From Macrostomum hystrix (taxonomy: Eukaryota; Platyhelminthes; Macrostomidae): 64,000 bases of DNA. The DNA lies in the NCBI GenBank assembly GCA_950097015.1, contig CATNEN010000030.1:1473001-1537000 (forward strand), read 5' to 3'. A program made the position numbers and the translations under genes. Within the stretch, counting starts at the first letter, position 1, and the number at the start of each line of letters is the position of its first letter. The notes under the pieces are model-generated. The model was not told the origin of the DNA. It searched no databases and saw only the letters and a list, made by a program, of their open reading frames with translations. Shown here in pieces: positions 1-14,272 of this stretch.

Positions 1-1438
1 CCTGCTCGACGGTTTCGTCCTTTTGTTCCTTCTCCTGCTCCTCTGGTGTGCGGAAGAAGAACAGGTCGGGCATGACGTCCCAATCGGTGTCGTATGGGAT
101 GGTGCCCCGGATGCGCAGCACCTGCGGTACGGTTGCAGCAGTGGCGGAGAGCAGAGCTCAGCTTTGCTAACTACTTGCTAGTAGACAACTTAGTATCTTT
201 CTGAAGCAGATCGTTTCAGTCTTGTCGCGAAAAAGGAAAAACAGGACGAGATAATTGGCTGATCTAGTATAGGATTGGATAAGTGACTGATAAACTGTCT
301 AGGATGGGATAAGTGACTGATAAACTGTCTAGGATGAGATAAGTGACGGATAAACTGTCTAGGATTGGATAAGTGACGGATAAACTGTCTAGGATGGGAT
401 AAGTGACTGATAAACTGTCTAGGATTGGATTAGTGACTGATAAACTGTCTAGGATGGGATAAGTGACTGATAAACTGTCTAGGATGGGATAAGTGACTGA
501 TAAACTGTCTAGGATGGGATAAGTGACTGATAAACTGTCTAGGATGGGATAAGTGGCTGATAAACTGTCTAGGATGGGATAAGTGACTGATAAACTGTCT
601 AGGATGGGATTTATTGACGGATAAACGGTCTAGGACGGGATAATTTACGGATAAACGGTCTAGGATGGGATAATTTACGGATAAACGGTCTAGGATGGGA
701 TAATTTACGGATAAACTGTCTAGGATGGGATAAGTGAATGATAAACTGTCTAGAATGGGATATATTGACGGATTAACGGTCTAGGATGGGATAATTTACG
801 GCTAAACTTTCTAGAATGGGATGTTATGCTGTAGGGAAGCAGCAATCAATTAATGATCCAATAATCTGTTAAGGAAGCTAGAATGCAGTGCAAACCTGTC
901 GGGTCAGCAGCCACCAGGCCAAGCCCACGCTGTTCACGCTGTTGTTGTTGCACGGCACAGCGATGTCAACGTAGCGCAGGGAGGCGTCCGAGTTGCACAG
1001 GGCCACAACTGGCAGGTTGACGTAGTGCGACTCGGTGATGGCCTGGTGGTCCTGGCGCGGACAGCTGGCAATAAGCAGGCGGGGCTCGCGGAAGGCCGCC
1101 TGAATCTGGTTGGTGAATGTGCCGGGTGTGAATCGGCCTGCAATGGCGGTGGCGCCAGTGTACTTGGCAAACTTAAGTACGGCCCGCTGGGCGTGCTGGG
1201 TGCCGGCGATGGCGAACACATCAGCTGGATTCTCGATGGCGGCGATTGCCCGTGCGGCTAGTACAATCTTCTCCCAGGTCTTCTTACAATTAAAGATGTT
1301 GAAGCCAGCCTTGGTGCGGCCGAAAACATAGGGCTCCATCTGGTAGTCGGTGTTGCGCGCCCCGACATGCATCTGGGCTGCGATCATCAGCCGAGCGTCG
1401 GAGTCCTTCAGGGTTAGGCAGTCGATTCCGGAAGTCAT
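1..1438 (-). CDS. RPSA: Ribosomal protein SA (uS2, laminin receptor family), partial
   Basis: Component of the small cytosolic ribosomal subunit. Two exons are visible on the minus strand. The first runs 1438 down to 896 (181 codons, phase 0) and the second 121 down to 1 and off the window edge. The donor is CAG/GTTTGC at 895 and the acceptor CCGCAG at 122; the intron holds a 30-bp minisatellite. Family hallmarks are seen in order: [60 protein letters not shown], then after the intron VLRIRGTI and VMPDLFFFR. The start at 1438 matches the family N-terminus. The ORF stays open upstream only because a second minisatellite lies there. The N-terminal 60 residues are quite diverged, but the rRNA-binding core is intact. 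The acidic Trp-rich C-terminal tail is outside the window. Identity is very secure. Confidence 0.96.
271..822. repeat. Minisatellite, 30-bp unit, RPSA intron
   Basis: Tandem units of the type AGGATGGGATAAGTGACTGA plus TAAACTGTCT, about 18 copies. The first two thirds are nearly identical. The last third (from about 600) drifts, with TTATTGACGG and ATTTACGG variants. It lies wholly within the RPSA intron between 122 and 895. Confidence 0.95.
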
Positions 1439-1522
1439 CGCGTCGCTGCTGATCTTCTTCTGTGGCGCTGTGGGTGGCAACGATTTCGCTTTTTGGTATT
1501 TGGGGATGGTGACTACAAATAT

Positions 1523-3299
1523 GAGAGTGGCGGCTGCAATCTGGGGATCTGGGAGAGTGACAGCTGCAATCTGGGGATCTGGGAGAGTGACAGCTGCAAT
1601 CTGGGGATCTGGGAGTGACAGCTGCAATCTGGGGATCTGGGAGAGTGACAGCTGCAATCTGGGGATCTGGGAGAGTGACAGCTGCAATCTGGGGATCTGG
1701 GAGTGACAGCTGCAATCTGGGGATCTGGGAGTGACAGCTGCAATCTGGGGATCTGGGAGTGACAGCTGCAATCTGGGGATCTGGGAGTGACAGCTGCAAT
1801 CTGGGGATCTGAGAGAGTGACAGCTGCAATCTGGGGATCTGGGAGAGTGACAGCTGCAATCTGGGGATCTGAGAGAGTGACAGCTGCAATCTGGGGATTT
1901 GGAGAGTGACAGCTGCAATCTGGGGATCTGGGAGTGACAGCTGCAATCTGGGGATCTGGGAGAGTGACAGCTGCAATCTGGGGATCTGAGAGAGTGACAG
2001 CTGCAATCTGGGGATCTGGGAGTGACAGCTGCAATCTGGGGATCTGGGAGAGTGACAGCTGAAATCTGGGGATCTGGGAGAGTGACAGCTGCAATCTGGG
2101 GATCTGGAGAGTGACAGCTGCAATCTGGGGATCTGGGAGAGTGACAGCTGCAATCTGGGGATCTGGGAGAGTGACAGCTGCAATCTGGGGATCTGGGAGT
2201 GACAGCTGCAATCTGGGGATCTGGGAGAGTGACAGCTGCAATCTGGGGATCTGGGAGAGTGACAGCTGCAATCTGGGGATCTGGGAGTGACAGCTGCAAT
2301 CTGGGGATCTGGGAGAGTGACAGCTGCAATCTGGGGATCTGGGAGTGACAGCTGCAATCTGGGGATCTGGGAGAGTGACAGCTGCAATCTGGGGATCTGG
2401 GAGAGTGACAGCTGCAATCTGGGGATCTGGGAGAGTGACAGCTGCAATCTGGGGATCTGGGAGAGTGACAGCTGCAATCTGGGGATCTGAGAGAGTGACA
2501 GCTGCAATCTGGGGATCTGGGAGAGTGACAGCTGCAATCTGGGGATCTGAGAGAGTGACAGCTGCAATCTGGGGATCTGGGAGAGTGACAGCTGCAATCT
2601 GGGGATCTGAGAGAGTGACAGCTGCAATCTGGGGATCTGGGAGAGTGACAGCTGCAATCTGGGGATCTGGGAGAGTGACAGCTGCAATCTGGGGATCTGA
2701 GAGAGTGACAGCTGCAATCTGGGGATCTGAGAGAGTGACAGCTGCAATCTGGGGATCTGGGAGAGTGACAGCTGCAATCTGGGGATCTGGGAGAGTGACA
2801 GCTGCAATCTGGGGATCTGGGAGAGTGACAGCTGCAATCTGGGGATCTGGGAGAGTGACAGCTGCAATCTGGGGATCTGAGAGAGTGACAGCTGCAATCT
2901 GGGGATCTGAGAGAGTGACAGCTGCAATCTGGGGATCTGAGAGAGTGACAGCTGCAATCTGGGGATCTGAGAGAGTGACAGCTGCAATCTGGGGATCTGG
3001 GAGAGTGACAGCTGCAATCTGGGGATCTGGGAGAGTGACGGCTGCAATCTGGGGATCTGGGAGAGTGACAGCTGCAATCTGGGGATCTGAGAGAGTGACA
3101 GCTGCAATCTGGGGATCTGGGAGTGACAGCTGCAATCTGGGGATCTGGGAGAGTGACAGCTGCAATCTGGGGATCTGGGAGAGTGACAGCTGCAATCTGG
3201 GGATTTGGGAGTGACAGCTGCAATCTGGGGATCTGGGAGTGACAGCTGCAATCTGGGGATCTGGGAGAGTGACAGCTGCAATCTGGGGATCTGGGAGAG
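1523..3299. repeat. Minisatellite, 28/30-bp unit, upstream of RPSA start
   Basis: About 60 units built on GTGACAGCTGCAATCTGGGG followed by ATCTGG(GA). The 30-bp form has GAGAGTGAC and the 28-bp form GAGTGAC; the mixture keeps shifting reading frame. Each unit contains the palindrome CAGCTG. The array starts about 85 bp upstream of the RPSA start codon, so it sits in the 5' UTR, a 5' UTR intron, or the promoter. Open frames on both strands here are repeat read-through, not genes. Confidence 0.96.
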
Positions 3300-3731
3300 C
3301 CAAAAAACAAGACCTAGCTAAACCACGACAGATTGCAAGTAATCAAGTCTATTACAGAAAAGAATATTTCATATATTTTAGGAAGTAAATCATTGTACAT
3401 GCAGCTTGAATCAGAAACAAACATGTTAATCACTGTGACCAATGGCAAGCAAATAGAATGACGATGAGCGCCTGAAACAGCAAGAGGTGAACGCAAGCAC
3501 TGACCGCCGAGTTCAATTATATTTTTAAGATAGATACAGTTAATAACATCTGGTACTTTTCTCTGTTTAAAAAGTCACCTAAGAACGTCAAAAAAGTTAA
3601 ATAATCGGTAACGGAAGAATCGTTTAAGAGTTTCAGAAGCGTTTTATTTCTACTGGCCAATAATCTCTAATAGTACATTTGGCAGGGTGATTTGAGGACA
3701 CTGGTGACTAGGAACAGCCCAGCGCCTGCGA

Positions 3732-4109
3732 CTAATCTGCAGACTCTAACTGGTAGTCCTCCACAACATGATATTCGGCAAAGGATGTCCAGAGTAGAAC
3801 AACAGCCGTGTACCACAGCAGCAGCTGCAGTAATCCGCCAGTCATCTTAGCGTAGTGGACATGCGGGGGCACGGCAAAGTCCGCGCGCATAATGTGCAAA
3901 TTTCTCGTATATAAAGCGGTACCAATAGTCATTGCCACTGCTGAATAAGCGAATAGGCACAGGCAAACCCACTGTTCGTGCTGGGGACACTGTATGCCGT
4001 GAGCTGTGAGTGCAGCAATGCTGCTCATCATGCCATTGCGAGTCCAAGACAGATAACTATTGTCATTTGATAGGCGATTCGCCACCCAACTAGCTTTGCG
4101 AGCTTCCAT
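3732..4109 (-). CDS. TMEM160-like mitochondrial membrane protein
   Basis: Reads about 125 codons from the only in-frame ATG (4109). The frame stays open without an ATG up to about 4325; that extra stretch is strongly basic and nearly free of acidic residues, like a mitochondrial presequence, so an upstream exon or a non-AUG start is possible. The segment SNDNSYLSWTRNGMMSS resembles the conserved FLSWFRNGLLAS region of TMEM160. It is followed by two clear hydrophobic segments (around QWVCLCLFAYSAVAMTIGTA and GGLLQLLLWYTAVVLLWTSF), matching the family's membrane topology and size. TMEM160 proteins sit in the mitochondrial inner membrane; their biochemical role is poorly known. The assignment is by motif memory, not alignment. 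The stop is at 3732-3734. It lies on the same strand as RPSA but 2.3 kb upstream, so no operon is implied. Confidence 0.55.
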   Translation of the reverse strand: MEARKASWVANRLSNDNSYLSWTRNGMMSSIAALTAHGIQCPQHEQWVCLCLFAYSAVAMTIGTALYTRNLHIMRADFAVPPHVHYAKMTGGLLQLLLWYTAVVLLWTSFAEYHVVEDYQLESAD

Positions 4110-4927
4110 CTGCTGCTGCTGCTTCGTGTCCTGCTGATCGCTTTGCAATTTTTCGCGCCATTTTAAGCAGCCGCTACGACTGGTGCCGCGGCCAATTCGA
4201 CCGGTTGCTAAGCAACGGCGCAACCTTGGCAACAAGCTGGCCTTTTTAAAGCAAACGCAAGTCGCACGCCCGCTAGCAGGCAGCAGAATCGGGGAAATTA
4301 AAAGCTGAAATTTTGAAAAAATCAAATTAATGTGTATCTATAAATTTTTATTCAGCTATCGACCAATTTTCATAATAGAAAATGAAAATGAAATTGAAAA
4401 CAAAATGATTGTGTGCAATAAATTTTCCTGCATTCATCTGATCAGAGCTATCAATCAGACAATAGATTGGTTTTCCGCTTTTTTAACAAATGAGATTAAT
4501 AAGAATAGCATAAAAAACTAGCTAGTGACACAGCAGCGAATGCAAAATTCCATCAATAAACTTACAAAATTATTGGAACATTGTCAAAGTGCATTTCACT
4601 CGAATAACAATATCATGACGGCGTCATAATATGCTAAAATAAAAAGCTGTTACAAGACTGTCTTATGAGGAAAAAGCAGCTGGACAGGATAAATACAGCA
4701 AAAATACACTAAACATGAAAATGAATACTGACAAGTATGACTAATAGGTCATCACTGGAGATTTTTTGTTGATACGCATTTGTAGGGTTCATGAAGCGGG
4801 CTATTCTACACGGTACAATTTGTGCAGGTAGGCTACATTACCACATGCTTATTTTCTACACTCTGAACTTAATTGCTGGCTGGATAAAACTAATTGTACA
4901 CAAGATGACGAATTGATGATAATTAAC
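4110..4927. other. AT-rich spacer, no gene seen
   Basis: 5' flank of the TMEM160-like ORF. It includes the basic, ATG-less open extension to about 4325. The remainder is AT-rich single-copy sequence with no coding, RNA or repeat signature I can support. Confidence 0.6.
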
Positions 4928-5145
4928 GGGAGATAACAGGTAGGTTATAATCACCTGGGAGATAACAGGTAGGTTATAATCACCTGGGAGATAACATGTA
5001 GGTTATAATCACCTGGGAGATAACATGTAGGTTATAATCACCTGGGAGATAACATGTAGGTTATAATAACCTGGGAGATAACAGGTACGTTATAAATACC
5101 AGGGAGATAACATGTAGATTATAATTACCTGTTATCTGTTTGGGG
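4928..5145. repeat. Minisatellite, 29-bp unit
   Basis: About seven units of GGGAGATAACAGGTAGGTTA plus TAATCACCT, with an ACATGTAGG variant. The core GGGAGATAAC..AGGTTATAA is the same as in the large array that starts after the SINE at 5391, so both belong to one repeat family. Confidence 0.92.
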
Positions 5146-5151
5146 GTTTTA

Positions 5152-5391
5152 AGAGGTTATAGCCTAGTGTTTAGGGCGTCGGACTCACGACTTGAAGGTC
5201 GGGGGTTCGATTCACGACTCCACTGAAACAATTTGTGTCCTTTAGCAAGACACTTAAATCTGCATTGCTTCAGTTCACTCAGCTGTTAAATGGGTACCAG
5301 CATTAGCTGGGATAATTGAAGGTAGGTGTGGCGTCCCCCCAGTCCATGGACTGAACAGCTGTACGCAGTCTTCAGATGCGCCACGCAATTT
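5152..5391 (+). mobile_element. tRNA-derived SINE, forward copy
   Basis: The 5' head is tRNA-like: TAGCCTAGTGTTTAGGG near 5160 acts as the A box and GGGTTCGATTC near 5203 as the B box of an RNA polymerase III promoter. A conserved body follows: TTTAGCAAGACACTTAA, CACTCAGCTGTTAAATGGGT, a CCCCCCAGTCCATGGACTG block and CTTCAGATGCGCCACGCAA at the 3' end. Three more copies of this family occur at 35071, 45118 and 60745 in the opposite orientation. It sits exactly between two arrays that share a repeat core. Confidence 0.88.
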
Positions 5392-8300
5392 TTGTTAGCT
5401 GTTTGGGAGATAACAGGTAGGTTATAATTACCTGTTAGCCGTTTGGGAAATAACAGGTAGGTTATAATTTTTGTTAGCTGTTTGGGAGATAACAGGTAGG
5501 TTATATTTTTTGTCAGCTGTTTGGGAGATAACAGGCAGGTTATATTTTTGTCAGCTGTTTGGGAGATAACAGGTAGGTTATAATTACCTGTTAACCGTTT
5601 GGGAAATAACAGGTAGGTTATAATTTTTGTTAGCTGTTTGGGAGATAACAGGTAGGTTATAATTTTTGTTAGCTGTTTGGGAGATAACAGGTAGGTTATA
5701 TTTTTTGTCAGCTGTTTGGGAGATAACAGGTAGGTTATATTTTTGTCAGCTGTTTGGGAGATAACAGGTAGATTATTTTTTTGTCAGCTGTTTGGGAGAT
5801 AACAGGCAGGTTATAATTTTTGTTAGCTGTTTGGGAGATAACAGGTAGGTTACATTTTTGTCAGCTGTTTGGGAGATAACAGGCAGGTTATAATTTTTGT
5901 TAGCTGTTTGGGAGATAACAGGTAGGTTATAATTTTGTCAGCTGTTTGGGAGATAACAGATAGGTTATATTTTTGTTAGCTGTTTGGGAGATAACAGGTA
6001 GGTTATAATTTTTGTCAGCTGTTTGGGAGATAACAGGTAGGTTATAATTTTTGTTAGCTGTTTGGGAGATAACAGGTAGGTTATATTTTTGTCAGCTGTT
6101 TGGGAGATAACAGGTAGGTTATAATTTTTGTCAGCTGTTTGGGAGATAACAGGCAGGTTATAATTTTTGTTAGCTGTTTGGGAGATAACAGGTAGGTTAT
6201 AATTTTGTCAGCTGTTTGGGAGGTAACAGATAGGTTATATTTTTGTTAGCTGTTTGGGAGATAACAGGTAGGTTATAATTTTTGTCAGCTGTTTGGGAGA
6301 TAACAGGTAGGTTATAATTTTTGTCAGCTGTTTGGGAGATAACAGGTAGATTATATTTTTGTCAGCTGTTTGGGAGATAACAGGTAGGTTATAATTTTTG
6401 TCAGCTGTTTGGGAGATAACAGGCAGGTTATAATCTTTGTCAGCTGTTTGGGAGATAACAGGTAGGTTATAATTTTTGTCAGCTGTTTGGGAGATAACAG
6501 ATAGGTTATATTTTCGTTAGCTGTTTGGGAGATAACAGGTAGGTTATAATTTTTGTCAGCTGTTTGGGAGATAACAGGTAGATTATATTTTTGTTAGCTG
6601 TTTGGGAGATAACAGGTAGGTTATATTTTTGTCAGCTGTTTGGGAGATAACAGGTAGGTTATAATTTTTGTCAGCTGTTTGGGAGATAACAGGTAGATTA
6701 TATTTTTGTCAGCTGTTTGGGAGATAACAGGCAGGTTATAATTTTTGTTAGCTGTTTGGGAGATAACAGGTAGGTTATATTTTTGTCAGCTGTTTGGGAG
6801 ATAACAGGTAGATTATATTTTTGTCAGCTGTTTGGGAGATAACAGGTAGGTTATAATTTTTGTTAGCTGTTTGGGAGATAACAGGTAGGTTATATTTTTT
6901 GTCAGCTGTTTGGGAGATAACAGGCAGGTTATATTTTTGTCAGCTGTTTGGGAGATAACAGGTAGATTATTTTTTTGTCAGCTGTTTGGGAGATAACAGG
7001 CAGGTTATAATTTTTGTTAGCTGTTTGGGAGATAACAGGTAGGTTACATTTTTGTCAGCTGTTTGGGAGATAACAGGCAGGTTATAATTTTTGTTAGCTG
7101 TTTGGGAGATAACAGGTAGGTTATAATTTTGTCAGCTGTTTGGGAGATAACAGATAGGTTATATTTTTGTTAGCTGTTTGGGAGATAACAGGTAGGTTAT
7201 AATTTTTGTCAGCTGTTTGGGAGATAACAGGTAGGTTATAATTTTTGTTAGCTGTTTGGGAGATAACAGGTAGGTTATATTTTTGTCAGCTGTTTGGGAG
7301 ATAACAGGAAGTTATAATTTTTGTCAGCTGTTTGGGAGATAACAGGCAGGTTATAATTTTTGTTAGCTGTTTGGGAGATAACAGGTAGGTTATAATTTTG
7401 TCAGCTGTTTGGGAGGTAACAGATAGGTTATATTTTTGTTAGCTGTTTGGGAGATAACAGGTAGGTTATAATTTTTGTCAGCTGTTTGGGAGATAACAGG
7501 TAGGTTATAATTTTTGTCAGCTGTTTGGGAGATAACAGGTAGATTATATTTTTGTCAGCTGTTTGGGAGATAACAGGCAGGTTATAATTTTTGTTAGCTG
7601 TTTGGGAGATAACAGGTAGGTTACATTTTTGTCAGCTGTTTGGGAGATAACAGGCAGGTTATAATTTTTGTTAGCTGTTTGGGAGATAACAGGTAGGTTA
7701 TAATTTTGTCAGCTGTTTGGGAGATAACAGATAGGTTATATTTTTGTTAGCTGTTTGGGAGATAACAGGTAGGTTATAATTTTTGTCAGCTGTTTGGGAG
7801 ATAACAGGTAGGTTATAATTTTTGTTAGCTGTTTGGGAGATAACAGGTAGGTTATATTTTTGTCAGCTGTTTGGGAGATAACAGGTAGGTTATAATTTTT
7901 GTCAGCTGTTTGGGAGATAACAGGTAGATTATATTTTTGTCAGCTGTTTGGGAGATAACAGGCAGGTTATAATTTTTGTTAGCTGTTTGGGAGATAACAG
8001 GTAGGTTATATTTTTGTCAGCTGTTTGGGAGATAACAGGTAGATTATATTTTTGTCAGCTGTTTGGGAGATAACAGGTAGGTTATAATTTTTGTCAGCTG
8101 TTTGGGAGATAACAGATAGGTTATATTTTCGTTAGCTGTTTGGGAGATAACAGGTAGGTTATAATTTTTGTCAGCTGTTTGGGAGATAACAGGTAGATTA
8201 TATTTTTGTCAGCTGTTTGGGAGATAACAGGCAGGTTATAATTTTTGTTAGCTGTTTGGGAGATAACAGGTAGGTTATATTTTTGTCAGCTGTTTGGGAG

Positions 8301-9283
8301 ATAACAGGCAGGTTATAATTTTTGTTAGCTGTTTGGGAGATAACAGGTAGGTTATATTTTTGTCAGCTGTTTGGGAGATAACAGGCAGGTTATAATTTTT
8401 GTTAGCTGTTTGGGAGATAACAGGTAGGTTATAATTTTTGTCAGCTGTTTGGGAGATAACAGATAGGTTATATTTTTGTTAGCTGTTTGGGAGATAACAG
8501 GTAGGTTATAATTTTTGTCAGCTGTTTGGGAGATAACAGGCAGGTTATAATTTTTGTTAGCTGTTTGGGAGATAACAGGTAGGTTATATTTTTGTTAGCT
8601 GTTTGGGAGATAACAGATAGGTTATCATTTTTGTCAGCTGTTTGGGAGATAACAGGTAGGTTATATTTTTGTCAGCTGTTTGGGAGATAACAGGTAGGTT
8701 ATAATTTTTGTCAGCTGTTTGGGAGATAACAGGTAGGTTATATTTTTGTCAGCTGTTTGGGAGATAACAGGTAGGTTATAATTTTTGTCAGCTGTTTGGG
8801 AGATAACAGGTAGGTTATAATTTTTGTCAGCTGTTTGGGAGATAACAGGTAGGTTATAATTTTTGTCAGCTGTTTGGGAGATAACAGGCAGGTTATAATT
8901 TTTGTTAGCTGTTTGGGAGATAACAGGTAGGTTATAATTTTTGTTAGCTGTTTGGGAGATAACAGGCAGGTTATAATTTTTGTCAGCTGTTTGGGAGATA
9001 ACAGGTAGGTTATAATTTTTGTCAGCTGTTTGGGAGATAACAGGTAGGTTATAATTTTTGTTAGCTGTTTGGGAGATAACAGGTAGGTTATAATTTTTGT
9101 CAGCTGTTTGGGAGATAACAGGTAGGTTATAATTTTTGTCAGCTGTTTGGGAGATAACAGGTAGGTTATAATTTTTGTTAGCTGTTTGGGAGATAACAGG
9201 TAGGTTATAATTTTTGTCAGCTGTTTGGGAGATAACAGGTAGGTTATAATTTTTGTCAGCTGTTTGGGAGACAACAGGTAGGT
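5392..9283. repeat. Large minisatellite, 37-39-bp unit
   Basis: About 3.9 kb, roughly 100 units of TTTTTGT(C/T)AGCTGTTTGGGAGATAACAGGTAGGTTATAA. Variants include AACAGGCAGG, AACAGATAGG, a TTATATTTTTG form two bases shorter, and early ATTACCTGTTAGCC forms near the SINE. Runs of about 1 kb repeat the same order of variants (compare 5640-6560 with 6840-7560 and 7560-8110), showing higher-order duplication. Each unit has CAGCTG and AGATAA. The 39-bp period produces long open frames on the minus strand near 8661-9349, which are artefacts. Confidence 0.97.
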
Positions 9284-9961
9284 AGCTATGGATCGAATGC
9301 AATAAAAAAGCAAAAAGCGAATAGAAAAAATTGCCATATATGAGCTCAAATACTAAAAATATAGGTTGATGAGTGGAATAACGATGACAATTAAAAAAAC
9401 TGGTTGATTAGAACACAGTATTTACTACCATATCAACCCAGAGGTTTCAGAGAGATTACTGCTTAGAAACATGCCAACTAAAGCAAGCGGATAAAAGACA
9501 AAGAGCAAAAATCTGCAAAGGCAGGTGTGAAGAGATTTCTTTAACAAGAATTGATAAATGGATTTCATTCAAGGCCCAGTTGTTATAAAGTTAAACAGGT
9601 TTGATCAGCAAGCATACTGCAGCGTTCTGATAATTCTCCAAATAAATGATAGGTACAAAAATTAGCAGATTCAAAACAACTAGGACAGGATTTAAACGCG
9701 ATAGCGAAGTAGACCCAAGAGACACTTAAGTACTCTACGCAGATAGGTTTTATCAAATAGAATCTATCTTGTAAAAGCACATTCAATCTTGTTTGCTACT
9801 GTGTAACTACAACCAGGAAAAAACACATGACCAGTCAATTCTGATTTTTTTAAATCGAGACAAAAATGAAAACGAAAGATTCATCAGCTCTCTAAGTGCA
9901 ACGGGCCAGCATCTGTTTTTTTGTCTAATCGCTGAGATTCTCAACGACGACTATTAAAAAA
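9284..9961. other. Spacer 3' of Rab14, no gene seen
   Basis: AT-rich single-copy sequence downstream of the Rab14 stop codon. It presumably contains the Rab14 3' UTR, but no clear polyadenylation signal or other feature stood out. Confidence 0.5.

Positions 9962-14272
<4,311 letters not shown>

Noticed and set aside
878-3310. Minus-strand ORF of about 810 codons rich in SPDCSCHS repeats
   Set aside because: Only the last 180 or so codons are RPSA; the rest is the 28/30-bp minisatellite read through upstream of the start codon.
5155-5225. Functional tRNA gene
   Set aside because: A and B boxes are present, but the segment continues into a SINE body shared by three other copies, and a proper acceptor stem is not evident.
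5392-9283. CRISPR-like array of regular repeats
   Set aside because: Units are contiguous tandem copies with no unique spacers, and the DNA is clearly eukaryotic.
8661-9349. Minus-strand repeat proteins of about 200 codons
   Set aside because: The 39-bp repeat period is divisible by 3 and keeps the frame open; no start context or non-repeat domain.
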